A DNA stretch of 50,970 bases, taken from NCBI GenBank assembly GCA_019308905.1, contig JAFDHF010000022.1, positions 1 through 50,970 of the forward strand, in the 5' to 3' direction. Under the pieces are notes generated by a model. The model did not search any database, was not told the origin of the DNA, and saw only the letters and a program-made list of their open reading frames with translations. Each line of letters starts with the position of its first letter. Position 1 is the stretch's first letter. Source of the stretch: Deltaproteobacteria bacterium. Lineage in GTDB: Bacteria > Desulfobacterota > BSN033 > WVXP01. Below, in pieces: positions 16,821-25,533 of the stretch. A program made the translations under genes and the position numbers.

Positions 16821-18077
16821 ATGTACTTGACAGACCAGGAGAAGCGGATTCTCGACGGCAGGCATGGGGAAGCACGGCGCATGGCCCTCTCGATCCTGGT
16901 GGACCTCGGGGAACTGTTCGGTGCGGAGGAGATGATGGCCGTCTCTCAGGTCCACATAGACAGCTCGGTCTATATGGTGGATGCAGGGATCGAGTTTGCC
17001 CAACGGATGGTGGAGCTGGGAGGCAGGGTAGCGGTTCCCACTTCCCTCAATATCAGTGCCGTCGATTTCGAGAGATGGAAGGAGTACCGGGTTTCGGCGG
17101 CACTTCTGGAAAAGAGCAGGAGCCTTGAAAGGGCCTATCTGGAGATGGGGGCTGCTCCGACCTGGACCTGTGCCCCCTACCAGCAGGGGATGATCCCGCG
17201 GTTCGGCGAGCAGATCGCCTGGGGCGAATCCAATGCCATCGCCTTTGCCAACTCGGTCATCGGGGCCAGGACAAACCGGTATGGAGACCTCGTGGACGTC
17301 TGTGCCGCCATCGTGGGCCGGGTCCCCAGATTCGGGCTCCACCTTTCCGAAAACCGGAAGGCCGAGGTGCTTATCCGCCTGAAGGGTATCTCGGGGGAGA
17401 TGTTCTGCGACAGGTCGATCTATCCCCTCCTGGGCTTCCTGCTGGGGGAGATAGCCGGGGACAGGATTGCCGCCATGGAGGGGATTCCCAGGGATGTGGA
17501 CGTGGACAGCCTGAAAGGCTTCAGCGCCGCTGCGGCCTCTTCCGGGGCAGTGGGTCTCTTCCACTTGATCGGCGTGACACCGGAAGCCCAGACATCGGAG
17601 ATGTGCTTCCAGGGGGCGAAACCGGCTGAGGTGGTCGAGATCACGGCCGGGATGGTTCAAGACGCGGAGGAGAGGCTCTGGACTGCCAGGGGAGAGAGGG
17701 TGGACCTGGTGGCCCTCGGCTGCCCCCATTTCTCTTTCATGGAGTTCAGGGAGTTGGCCCGGCTGGTAGGAGGGAGGAGGATCCATCCCTCCGTTGTTTT
17801 CTGGGTCTTTACGAGTCGAACGGTCTACGGGTGGGTGAGAGGGAGCGGGCTGCTCGAGGATCTGGGCCGGGCCGGAATAGGGGTTTTCACCGACGGCTGT
17901 CCCTTGCAGATCCCCACTGATTCGTGGAACTTCCGTGTCATGATGACCAACTCGGCCAAATCCGCCAACTACTGTTATTCTCAGACAGGGCTTGACGTGG
18001 CCTATGGAAATCTGGAAGACTGTGTCGAAACAGCCGTTCATGGTAGAATCCGCAGGGGGCGGCCCAAATGGAGATGA
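16821..18077 (+). CDS. Aconitase X catalytic (large) subunit, candidate cis-3-hydroxy-L-proline dehydratase
   Basis: 418 residues from the ATG at 16821 (GGGAG upstream). It matches the AcnX catalytic domain throughout: SQVHIDSS near residue 42, TWTCAPYQQG with C117, ALGCPHFS with C301, TDGCPLQIP with C360 and TNSAKSANY near 377. The three Cys would bind the Fe-S cluster. Bacterial AcnX proteins characterised so far are cis-3-hydroxy-L-proline dehydratases giving delta-1-pyrroline-2-carboxylate; archaeal ones are mevalonate-5-phosphate dehydratases. Here the protein is split, with the swivel domain as the next gene overlapping by ten bases. The HpbD-like epimerase and a Liv transporter follow. 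A hydroxyproline or hydroxyproline-betaine substrate is inferred. Confidence 0.85.
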   Translation: MYLTDQEKRILDGRHGEARRMALSILVDLGELFGAEEMMAVSQVHIDSSVYMVDAGIEFAQRMVELGGRVAVPTSLNISAVDFERWKEYRVSAALLEKSRSLERAYLEMGAAPTWTCAPYQQGMIPRFGEQIAWGESNAIAFANSVIGARTNRYGDLVDVCAAIVGRVPRFGLHLSENRKAEVLIRLKGISGEMFCDRSIYPLLGFLLGEIAGDRIAAMEGIPRDVDVDSLKGFSAAAASSGAVGLFHLIGVTPEAQTSEMCFQGAKPAEVVEITAGMVQDAEERLWTARGERVDLVALGCPHFSFMEFRELARLVGGRRIHPSVVFWVFTSRTVYGWVRGSGLLEDLGRAGIGVFTDGCPLQIPTDSWNFRVMMTNSAKSANYCYSQTGLDVAYGNLEDCVETAVHGRIRRGRPKWR

Positions 18078-18490
18078 GACTGAGGGGATACCGTGTGGTC
18101 TCTGGAAGGGCGAGAGGTGAAGTGATCGTGACCTCACAGCCCATCAGCTTCTGGGGAGGGGTCGATCCTGCAACGGGGCGGGTCAATGATCCACGCCATG
18201 AGCTCTTCGGGCAATCGATTGCAGGCAGGGTGCTTGCCTTCCCCTTCGGCAAGGGGTCGAGTACGACCTCACTCATCATTCTCGAGTTGACGCGAGTGGG
18301 AAAGGCCCCGGCTGCCATCGTCAATCTGCGAACCGAACCTATCCTGGCGGCTGGTCCCTTGGTTAGCAGGCACTTCTACGGCAGGGAGATTCCTGTCATG
18401 ACATTGGATCCGGAAGACTTTGGAAAACTCAGGACAGGACAGCATGCAGAGATCGATGCAGATGCATCTGTGTTGACCATAAAGGATTGA
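18068..18490 (+). CDS. Aconitase X swivel (small) subunit, DUF126 family
   Basis: 140 residues, the size of the AcnX swivel domain. Diagnostic parts are GEVIVTSQPISFWGGVDPATG (split near residue 20-38), then HELFGQSIAGRVLAFPFGKGSSTTS near 45-70, which contains the substrate-binding Ser-rich loop, and PAAIVNLRTEPILAAGPL near 82-99. It overlaps the large-subunit gene by ten bases, so the two are translationally coupled and form a heterodimer. Single-chain AcnX fuses this domain to the large one; the split form here is the second known arrangement. Confidence 0.88.
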   Translation: MEMRLRGYRVVSGRARGEVIVTSQPISFWGGVDPATGRVNDPRHELFGQSIAGRVLAFPFGKGSSTTSLIILELTRVGKAPAAIVNLRTEPILAAGPLVSRHFYGREIPVMTLDPEDFGKLRTGQHAEIDADASVLTIKD

Positions 18491-18506
18491 TCATGCCGGG
18501 CCGGAT

Positions 18507-18552
18507 CGTCTTGAGGCGCCTCCATGGAGGTGGGGGGGGGGCGTTCAAGACG
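18507..18552 (+). repeat. Nested stem-loop with G10 tract between aconitase X and epimerase
   Basis: CGTCTTGA (18507-18514) pairs with TCAAGACG (18545-18552). Inside lies the perfect 12-base palindrome CCTCCATGGAGG (18519-18530) followed by a run of ten G (18532-18541). No T-run follows. It may be an intercistronic mRNA structure; the G-run could slip during replication. Confidence 0.55.
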
Positions 18553-18606
18553 TGAGGAGATGCCATTTTCGCGCAATGACTGCCGACTGCGGCCAAGGAG
18601 GAAACA

Positions 18607-19710
18607 ATGAAGATTACACAGATCGATGTCTACCAGGTTACCTATGGGTACCTGGAAGGCAGGTATGCCTGGTCCGGAGGCCATTCGGTCTCCTCCCTGG
18701 TGAGTACGATCGTCAGGCTTTCCACCGACGAGGGAGTCAAGGGGTTCGGAGAGGTCTGTCCCCTCGGCTCGGCTTACATGGCTGCCTACGCGCAAGGGGT
18801 GCCGAGCGGGATAGGAGAGCTCGCCCCTGCATTGATCGGTCAAGACCCGTGTCAGGTAAAGGCGATCAACGACATCATGGACTCGGTCATGGTGGGCCAC
18901 AACTACGTCAAGTCGCCCGTCGACATAGCGTGCTGGGATATCCTCGGTCAGGTGACGGGCCTCCCCGCCTGCACTCTCTTGGGGGGGCGGTATGTGGAGG
19001 ACTATCCACTCTACCGGCCGATCTCCCAGCAGACTCCGGAGGAGATGGCCCATGATGTGACACGGTTCAAGTCCGAGGGGTACGGGCGTTTCCAGCTCAA
19101 GGTCGGTGGAGATCCGGACGAGGATATCAGACGGATCCGGGCGGTTCTCAGGGTGCTTGAATCGGGTGACATCCTCGTGGCCGATGCCAACACGGGCTGG
19201 CTTATGCACCAGGCTATCCGTGTGGTCAACGGGCTCGTCGGAGAAGACCTCTATATCGAGCAGCCCTGCCTCAGCCTGGAGGAATGCCTCGTCGTTCGGA
19301 GGCATACCCGTCTCCCCATGGTCATCGACGAGGTGATTACAGGGGTGGGACCCCTGGTGAGGGCCTATGAACAACAGGCCATGGACGTGATCAACATCAA
19401 GCTCTCGAGAGTCGGTGGGCTGAGCAAGGCCAAGCAGATCCGTGACCTCTGTGAGACCCTGGGAATCGTCATGACCCTGGAGGACAGCTGGGGCGGAGAC
19501 CTGACCACCGCCGCCATAGCCCATATCGTGGGGAGTACCCGGCCCGATTTCTTCTTCACCTCCACGGATTTCAACAGCTATGTGGACGTCCGGTTGGCCG
19601 AGGACACACCCACGCGGAAGGACGGAAGGCTGGCCGTTCCCTCAGGCTCGGGTCTCGGAGTCCACGTCGATGAGAAGGCACTCGGCAAGGCGGTGTTGAC
19701 CGTAAAATAG
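18607..19710 (+). CDS. Enolase-superfamily 2-epimerase, HpbD-like ((hydroxy)proline betaine 2-epimerase)
   Basis: 367 residues, mandelate racemase/muconate lactonising enzyme group. The two catalytic Lys of the epimerase are K165 in RFQLKVGG and K265 in INIKLSRVGG; metal ligands are D193, E219 and E242 or D241. From memory of the HpbD sequence (4-hydroxyproline betaine 2-epimerase), GHNYVKSPVDIA, the LKVGG loop, IKLSRVGGL and SWGGDLTTAAIAHI line up closely, and the Lys and metal positions fall at nearly the same residue numbers. The reaction would be C2 epimerisation of a proline-betaine-type substrate. It sits between aconitase X and Liv set 2 with an ideal AAGGAGG site. Other dipeptide or lactonising functions are less likely. 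Confidence 0.85.
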   Translation: MKITQIDVYQVTYGYLEGRYAWSGGHSVSSLVSTIVRLSTDEGVKGFGEVCPLGSAYMAAYAQGVPSGIGELAPALIGQDPCQVKAINDIMDSVMVGHNYVKSPVDIACWDILGQVTGLPACTLLGGRYVEDYPLYRPISQQTPEEMAHDVTRFKSEGYGRFQLKVGGDPDEDIRRIRAVLRVLESGDILVADANTGWLMHQAIRVVNGLVGEDLYIEQPCLSLEECLVVRRHTRLPMVIDEVITGVGPLVRAYEQQAMDVINIKLSRVGGLSKAKQIRDLCETLGIVMTLEDSWGGDLTTAAIAHIVGSTRPDFFFTSTDFNSYVDVRLAEDTPTRKDGRLAVPSGSGLGVHVDEKALGKAVLTVK

Positions 19711-19760
19711 TGCAGCCAGGGGGCGGTTTCCGGCTTGGTGGTCGGCAGCAGGGGAGGTCC

Positions 19761-20681
19761 ATGCCCTTTACTCAGATCATTCTGAACAGCATAATCCGGG
19801 GATCTCAGCTCGGTTTGCTCGCTATCGGGGTCACCATGATCTTTGCCATCCTCCGATTTGCGAACTTTGCCCATGGCGAATTCGCTGTTGTCGGTGCGTA
19901 TCTGGCCTTTCTGCTCAGTGTGACCCTGGGGCTCAACTTCTTTGCAGCAGTGGTTCTGGCCATGGGCTTGACCGGGGCGATCGGGGTGTTGAGCGACCAG
20001 CTCATATTCAGGAGGCTCCGCGAGGCGGGCGGTTTGATCCTTCTCATCGCTTCCATGGGACTCTCCATAACCCTGCGGCACGTGGTGAGCGCGGTCTGGG
20101 GTACGGATCCCCTGAGCTACCGGGGGGCCCTGGGAAAGACCTATACCTTCATGGGGGCGCGGATTACTTCGACCCAACTGCTCATCCTACTTGTCGCAGG
20201 GGTTGCTGTCTTTTCTTTCCACCTCCTCTTGCACAAGACCAGACTCGGCAAGGCGATGCGCGCCCTTTCGGACAACTCTTCCCTCGCCCAGGCCCGGGGG
20301 ATCGACGTGGAGAAGATCATCAAGTGGGTCTGGTTTATCTGTGCCTGTTATGCCGGGCTCGGTGGGATCCTCATTGCGTGGGAGACCCTGCTCTGGCCGG
20401 AGCTGGGTTTTCAGATCCTGCTTCCGGTCTTCTGCGCAGCCATACTGGGAGGCATTGGAAACGTGTACGGCGCCCTGGTGGGAGCCATGATCCTTGGCTT
20501 TGCCGAAAACGTGGGCCTGTTTTTCGACTGGTCGAACCTCATAGGGTTCTTCGGCCTCTTCCACGTGGGGAGGCCCATCCAGATTCCTACGGGCTACAAG
20601 TACGCGATCACTTTTGGGATTCTTGTTGTCGTCCTGATCTTCATGCCCACGGGAATCCTGAAGGGACAGAAAGGGGACTAG
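19761..20681 (+). CDS. livH: Branched-chain amino acid-type ABC permease, LivH family (set 2)
   Basis: 306 residues from the ATG at 19761, chosen for its GGGGAGG site; the open frame extends 51 bases upstream. Family marks are RGSQLGLLAIGVTMIFAILRFANFAHGE (split over residues 13-40) and AILGGIGNVYGALVGAMILG near the C-terminus. It follows the epimerase by 50 bases, which ties this importer to the epimerase and aconitase X. Its closest relative in the window is LivH of set 3. Confidence 0.92.
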   Translation: MPFTQIILNSIIRGSQLGLLAIGVTMIFAILRFANFAHGEFAVVGAYLAFLLSVTLGLNFFAAVVLAMGLTGAIGVLSDQLIFRRLREAGGLILLIASMGLSITLRHVVSAVWGTDPLSYRGALGKTYTFMGARITSTQLLILLVAGVAVFSFHLLLHKTRLGKAMRALSDNSSLAQARGIDVEKIIKWVWFICACYAGLGGILIAWETLLWPELGFQILLPVFCAAILGGIGNVYGALVGAMILGFAENVGLFFDWSNLIGFFGLFHVGRPIQIPTGYKYAITFGILVVVLIFMPTGILKGQKGD

Positions 20682-20682
20682 G

Positions 20683-21582
20683 ATGGGGATCGTCAATATC
20701 CTGCTCTACTTCGCCACCATGATGGGGATATACGCCATTCTCGCCCTGAGCCTCAACTTCCACTACGGATTCTCCGGCCTGGTGAACTTCGGCCATGTCG
20801 CCTTCTTCGCCGTGGGAGCCTACGCCTCTGCCCTGGTGACCATGATGGGGGCTCCCTTTCTCGTTGGGGTTCTTCTCGCAGGGGCCCTGGCGGGACTTTT
20901 GGGATTCATCGTCGCCTTGCCCACTTCGAAACTCTCCATCCATTACTGGGCCATAACCACCCTGGGGATCGGAGAGATCATCCGGTTGATTGCGGTCAAC
21001 GAGGAGTGGCTGACCAGGGGCTCTTTCGGCATCATAGGTATCCCCCAGCCCCTGCACGGTGTCATCCCGAACGGCCTCTACCCCCTGTTCTATCTCTGTG
21101 TGGTAGTGGCCTTTCTGGCTCTCACGTATCTGGTGATCAGAAAACTCGCAGATTCTCCTTTTGGCAGGGTCTTGAAAGCTGTGAGAGAGGAGGACGATCT
21201 CGCCCTGGCCATGGGAAAGCCCGTCTTCTACTTCAAGGTCGAGGCGATGACGGTGGGAGCGATCTTCGCGGGCATAGCCGGAGCCCTGTTCGCCCACTAC
21301 ATCACCTACATCTCCCCTCTCGACTTCATGCCCATCGTGACCTTCATCATCTGGGCGATGGTGATCGTCGGGGGGAGGGGAAATGCTTTGGGCTCGGTTG
21401 TCGGCGCGGTTATCATCGTCGTCTTCTTCAACTCCACCCGCTTCCTCAAGGACTATCTGCCCCTCTCGGGGCAGACCGTGGCGAGCTTGAGGATGGTGGC
21501 CATTGGCGTGTTGATAATCCTCGTGGTCCTCTTCATGCGGGGGGGGCTCATAAAGGAGAAGAAGAGGGTCTACAGGGTATAG
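20683..21582 (+). CDS. livM: Branched-chain amino acid-type ABC permease, LivM family (set 2)
   Basis: 299 residues. ALSLNFHYGFSGLVNFGHVAFF near residue 22 and VIVGGRGNALGSVVGAVIIV near residue 227 are the two LivM signatures. It starts one base after the LivH stop, so it is coupled to it. It is about equally similar to LivM of set 3 (both keep the LPLGG-like and RVYRV ending), showing that sets 2 and 3 arose by duplication while set 1 is separate. Confidence 0.92.
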   Translation: MGIVNILLYFATMMGIYAILALSLNFHYGFSGLVNFGHVAFFAVGAYASALVTMMGAPFLVGVLLAGALAGLLGFIVALPTSKLSIHYWAITTLGIGEIIRLIAVNEEWLTRGSFGIIGIPQPLHGVIPNGLYPLFYLCVVVAFLALTYLVIRKLADSPFGRVLKAVREEDDLALAMGKPVFYFKVEAMTVGAIFAGIAGALFAHYITYISPLDFMPIVTFIIWAMVIVGGRGNALGSVVGAVIIVVFFNSTRFLKDYLPLSGQTVASLRMVAIGVLIILVVLFMRGGLIKEKKRVYRV

Positions 21583-21592
21583 GGGAGACTCG

Positions 21593-22390
21593 ATGCTGGA
21601 GGTAAAGGATATCTGCAAGAGCTTCGGAGGCATACGGGCCCTGGCGGGGGTCTCTTTGGAGGTCGAGAGGGGATCCATCGTCGGGCTCATCGGCCCAAAC
21701 GGATCGGGCAAGACTACTCTGTTCAACATCGTTTCGGGCTTTTATCCCGCCGATTCCGGGGAGGTCCGTTTCAAGGGTGAGGGGATAGGGCACCTTCCGC
21801 CTTATGAGGTTGCCAGAAGGGGAGTGGTCAGAACCTTCCAGGTGAGCAAGGCGCCCAAACAGATGACTGTCTTGGAAAACATGCTCCTTGCATGTGACGG
21901 GCAGGTGGGAGAGAACGTTTTCGGCGCCCTCTTGAAGGGGAGGCGGACCCGGCAGCAGGAGGGGGCGCAGCTCGAAAGGGCTCTTTCCCTCTTGGAACTC
22001 ACGGGGATCAGGCATCTGGCCAACGAATACTCAGGAAATCTCTCAGGCGGCCAGCAGAAGCTGCTGTCCCTGGCCAGGATCCTCATCCGGGATCCTGATC
22101 TCGTTCTGCTCGACGAGCCCACCGCAGGGGTGAATCCGACCCTTACCAAGAAATTCATGGGATTCATCAAGGAACTCCAGGCCGAGCAGGGGAAGACCTT
22201 CCTTCTCGTCGAGCACGACATGAACCTCATCAGCCGGGTTTGCGACAGGGTCTATGTGCTCGATGCAGGGGTCAAGATTGCCGAGGGCACGCCCGAGGAG
22301 ATCCAGGAGAACCAGAGGGTCCTGGAAGCCTATCTGGGGGGCAGGACAAAAACGGTGCAGATGGAAGGGAAGGGAGAACCCGGGGTATGA
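21593..22390 (+). CDS. livG: ABC transporter ATP-binding protein, LivG family (set 2)
   Basis: 265 residues. Walker A is GPNGSGKTT near residue 37, the signature is LSGGQQKLLSLARIL, Walker B is LVLLDEPTAGVNP and the switch His is in LLVEHDMNL. VVRTFQVSKAPKQMTVLENM marks LivG. The end overlaps the LivF start by four bases (ATGA). Confidence 0.93.
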   Translation: MLEVKDICKSFGGIRALAGVSLEVERGSIVGLIGPNGSGKTTLFNIVSGFYPADSGEVRFKGEGIGHLPPYEVARRGVVRTFQVSKAPKQMTVLENMLLACDGQVGENVFGALLKGRRTRQQEGAQLERALSLLELTGIRHLANEYSGNLSGGQQKLLSLARILIRDPDLVLLDEPTAGVNPTLTKKFMGFIKELQAEQGKTFLLVEHDMNLISRVCDRVYVLDAGVKIAEGTPEEIQENQRVLEAYLGGRTKTVQMEGKGEPGV

Positions 22391-23094
22391 GACTCTTGGA
22401 AGTCGCCGACGTGTATTCGGGCTACGGGGCAACAGAGGTGCTCCACGGCGTGTCGATGCACGTGGAAGGCAGGGAGATCGTGACAATCATAGGGCCCAAT
22501 GGATCCGGTAAATCGACGCTTCTGAAGACCATTATGGGCTATCTGAGACCCACCCGTGGCAGGATCGGGTTCGGGGGTCGTGATGTCACCCGTCTGAGAC
22601 CAGACAGGAAGGTGAGGCAGGGGATAAGCTATGTCCCCCAACTGGACAACGTCTTCCCCTCGCTCACGGTTCGCGAGAACCTCGAGATGGGGGGATACTT
22701 CCTACCCAGGAGGAAGCTGGAGGAACAGACCCAGAAAATATACGCCATTTTCCCGATTCTGTGCGAAAGGCAGAGGCAGAAAGCCGGCACCCTGAGTGGT
22801 GGAGAGAGACAGATGGTGGCCATGGGCAGTGCCCTCATGGTCGACCCGAGGCTGATTCTCCTCGATGAACCTTCGGCCGGGTTGGCCCCGGGGGCAGCCC
22901 TCTCCCTGTTCGACAAGATCAAGGAGATCAACCGGGTGGGAGCCGCCATCGTGATCGTGGAACAGAACGCATACGAATCCCTGGGAATCTCGGACAGGGG
23001 GTATGTTCTGGCCATGGGCCAGAACGAGTTCGAGGGCAGGGCCGACAGTATACTGAACAACGTCCACATCAAGAAGGCGTATCTGGGAGGTTGA
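22387..23094 (+). CDS. livF: ABC transporter ATP-binding protein, LivF family (set 2)
   Basis: 235 residues from the ATG at 22387 that overlaps the LivG stop; the longer open frame upstream is a shadow of LivG. Walker A is GPNGSGKST, the signature LSGGERQMVAMGSALM and Walker B LILLDEPSAGLAP. The VPQLDNVFPSLTVRENLEMGG region is typical of LivF. A 290-base gap to the binding-protein gene follows. Confidence 0.93.
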   Translation: MRLLEVADVYSGYGATEVLHGVSMHVEGREIVTIIGPNGSGKSTLLKTIMGYLRPTRGRIGFGGRDVTRLRPDRKVRQGISYVPQLDNVFPSLTVRENLEMGGYFLPRRKLEEQTQKIYAIFPILCERQRQKAGTLSGGERQMVAMGSALMVDPRLILLDEPSAGLAPGAALSLFDKIKEINRVGAAIVIVEQNAYESLGISDRGYVLAMGQNEFEGRADSILNNVHIKKAYLGG

Positions 23095-23384
23095 GCGTTG
23101 CCGCGGGTAGACGGTTCCGTGGGATCTCGAGCCTCATGGATCCGTGGGAAAAGAGGGGCAGGACCTTGGCTTTGTTGCCGGGGAAAAGGACGAGGGGCGC
23201 CTTGGGGAGGAAACCGAGGGTCCTTGTGGGCGTTGACGCCGGAGATTTTCTGAAACGGCTGGCACTCGGACCAGGGAGGAGGTGAGCCGGGGATTGGTCG
23301 GCCGGCCTGGAGATAGAGGGAATCTGAATTGAGGTCTGTCTCCATCCTATGTTGTATGGTTTTGGAACGGGAAAGGAGGATGAC

Positions 23385-24557
23385 ATGAGAGACTCGAGAA
23401 GGATCATCATCGGGTTTGCTGCCCTCGCGCTGATTGCTTTTGTCTCGGGTTTTGCGGGGGTACCTTGCGGGCTCGCCCAGCAGAAGGAGCCCGTGAAAAT
23501 AGGGGTTCTTATTCCCCTGACCGGATCTTCCGGCTTCGGCGGCGAACGGGAACTCAGGGGAATAAAGATCGCCCTGGAGGAGATAAACGAGTTGGGAGGG
23601 GTTCTCGGGGGCCGTCCGGTGAAGATTATCGTGGAGGATACGGAATCGCGGCCAAAAGCCGGGATGGACGGCATTCATAAGCTCGTCGACGTGGACAAGG
23701 TCCCCATCGTTCTCGGAGCACATAACAGCAGCGTCACCATCCCCACCGCCACCTATGCGAACAGCCGCGGAGTCGTCCAGATCAGCCTCGCTTCAACCTC
23801 ACCGGATCTTCACAAGATCGGTCCCTTCCATTTCTCGGTGGTCGCCACCGATGAGATCATGGGGGCCGACATGGTTCGGTTCGCCATGAAGGACACCGGC
23901 CAGAAAGACTTCGGCATACTGGTGATGAACGACCCCTATGGAGTCGGCCTGGGCAGGGCGATGAGAAAGGTGATCGAGGACGCAGGGGGAAGGGTCGTAT
24001 CCGAGGTGAGATACGAACTCAACAAGTCCGACTACCGGGCAGAGCTCCAGAGGCTCTTTGCTCCGAGACCACCGGCGATCCTTTCTGTGGCATGGGCCGA
24101 GATGTCGAGGATAATCCAGAAACAGGCTTACGAGATGGGACTTTCGGCCACAGTGAAGGACTCCTGGTATTCAGCCTATTTCGCGGACTCCGTCGAGGCA
24201 TGTATCCCCGAGACCGTAGAAGGCAGGAAGGGACTCGACGTCGTGGCGGCCAAGGGCCCGAGATTCGACGAGTTCGCGGAGAAGTACAGGAAACTCGTGG
24301 GAGACAAGGCCGAGTTCATCTCCTACTACCCTCCCATCGCCTATGACGGGATGTGGATTGCTGCCCTGGCCATCGATATGGCGGGAACAACGGATCCGGA
24401 CACCATCCGGAGGGTTCTCCCCGTGACGTTCAAACTCTACAGGGGGGTCTCGGATCCGGACATGTCCGTGGACGAGGACGGGATCCAGAGGACCCAGATA
24501 TTTCAGGGCTACGTGTACAGAGACGGGAAGGTCGTCCCATATGATGTCAAGTGGTAG
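23385..24557 (+). CDS. Periplasmic substrate-binding protein of Liv-type ABC transporter (set 2)
   Basis: 390 residues from the ATG at 23385, with AAAGGAGG five bases upstream. A Sec signal peptide (residues 1 to about 32, ending GLAQQ) leads into EPVKIGVLIPLTG, the Peripla_BP_6 start. Further marks are INELGGVLGGRPVKIIVEDTES near 70 and the dynamic hinge around VMNDPYGVGLGRAM near 180. In sets 2 and 3 the binding protein is the last gene, unlike set 1 where it is first. The gap of 290 bases upstream holds no recognised gene and only poor promoter matches. The transcript end is marked by the long hairpin at 24606. Confidence 0.9.
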   Translation: MRDSRRIIIGFAALALIAFVSGFAGVPCGLAQQKEPVKIGVLIPLTGSSGFGGERELRGIKIALEEINELGGVLGGRPVKIIVEDTESRPKAGMDGIHKLVDVDKVPIVLGAHNSSVTIPTATYANSRGVVQISLASTSPDLHKIGPFHFSVVATDEIMGADMVRFAMKDTGQKDFGILVMNDPYGVGLGRAMRKVIEDAGGRVVSEVRYELNKSDYRAELQRLFAPRPPAILSVAWAEMSRIIQKQAYEMGLSATVKDSWYSAYFADSVEACIPETVEGRKGLDVVAAKGPRFDEFAEKYRKLVGDKAEFISYYPPIAYDGMWIAALAIDMAGTTDPDTIRRVLPVTFKLYRGVSDPDMSVDEDGIQRTQIFQGYVYRDGKVVPYDVKW

Positions 24558-24605
24558 ATGGAAGGGGCGGCGTCGATTCAGGAACCGTGGGAGGTCTGGT
24601 TGAGA

Positions 24606-24645
24606 AGAGAGAGCTTGCACTGCTCCCGCAGTGCAAGCTCTCTCT
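24606..24645 (+). terminator. Perfect 18-bp stem-loop after set 2 transporter
   Basis: Positions 24606-24623 pair perfectly with 24628-24645 around a TCCC loop. It lies 49 bases after the binding-protein stop. There is no T-run on either side, so it is terminator-like or a 3'-end protecting hairpin rather than a classic intrinsic terminator. Confidence 0.6.
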
Positions 24646-24762
24646 GGCAGGAAAAGGCGAGCGTCCTGTGGATTGGAGCCGCTTGAGGAGAGAGGGCCGT
24701 CCCTTTCTTGATAGTCTGTCCGGGGATCAGAGACCGGTGACCACGGCTTTGGGAGGGAAGCA

Positions 24763-25503
24763 ATGAATTCCATCAAGGGAGGAAGACCGTTCTACGGTGA
24801 GGCGATCGGAATACTCATGCTCGATATGAAGGCTCCCCTTATCCCTGGAAATGTCGGGAATGCCACGACATACGATTTCCCGGTAAGGTTCAAAGTCTTA
24901 GAGGGTGTTCCCAGCAACTGGTGGTGCGATGAGGAGGGACCTTCGCCGAGGAGGTTGGAGATATTTATCAGGACTGCGAGGGAACTGGAGAGGGAGGGGG
25001 TCAGGGCGATAACGACCGGATGCGGGTTTTTCGCCATCTACCAGAAAGAGGCCAGCCGGGCCCTGAACGTTCCCCTTTTCAACTCACCCCTGCTTTTGGT
25101 CCCGATGGTGTCGCGCATGATCGGCGAGAAGAGGAAAGTGGGGATTTTGACGGCAGGGGCGAGGCACTTGAAAGGGCCTTTTCTGAGAAACGCGGGAATC
25201 GATGAGTCTATTCCCACGGCGATAGCGGGTATGGACGAGAAGGAGGAGTTTACCAAGGTCCACGTCACCCAGGAGAAATCGACCGTCGACGTGGAGAGGA
25301 TGGAGGCCGAGGTGGTGGACGTGGCCCGGAGACTCGTATCGGAAAACCCCGATATGGGGGCGCTGGTCTTTGAGTGCAGCGACCTGCCGCCCTTTGCCGC
25401 GGCCGTCCACGAAGCCGTGGGACTCCCCGTTTTCGATTTTATCACCCTGGTCAACACGGTCTACATGGCCGTGGTCAAGAAGAGGTACCACGGATTCCTA
25501 TGA
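24763..25503 (+). CDS. Aspartate/glutamate/hydantoin racemase-superfamily protein
   Basis: 246 residues. The two cysteines of the racemase fold are present: C87 in AITTGCGFF and C205 in VFECSDLPP. KVGILTAGA near residue 125 is the start of the second half. Members interconvert enantiomers of Asp, Glu, hydantoins or act as maleate isomerases; the short N-terminal half with YDFPVRFKVLEGVP does not match glutamate racemase closely. It is the first gene after the hairpin at 24606 and is followed by the IlvD-like gene 30 bases on, so it belongs to a small unit with IlvD-like and SDR genes. The substrate is not clear. Confidence 0.75.
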   Translation: MNSIKGGRPFYGEAIGILMLDMKAPLIPGNVGNATTYDFPVRFKVLEGVPSNWWCDEEGPSPRRLEIFIRTARELEREGVRAITTGCGFFAIYQKEASRALNVPLFNSPLLLVPMVSRMIGEKRKVGILTAGARHLKGPFLRNAGIDESIPTAIAGMDEKEEFTKVHVTQEKSTVDVERMEAEVVDVARRLVSENPDMGALVFECSDLPPFAAAVHEAVGLPVFDFITLVNTVYMAVVKKRYHGFL

Positions 25504-25533
25504 TGCGTGGGTTATCCTGGAGGAGGAAGCCGG

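Noticed and set aside
16710-18137. 475-codon minus-strand open frame opposite aconitase X
   Set aside because: It lies across the aconitase X large subunit, which is conserved along its length on the plus strand.
23095-23384. A small gene between LivF and the binding protein of set 2
   Set aside because: The 64-codon frame has no homology, no convincing ribosome site and starts inside LivF.
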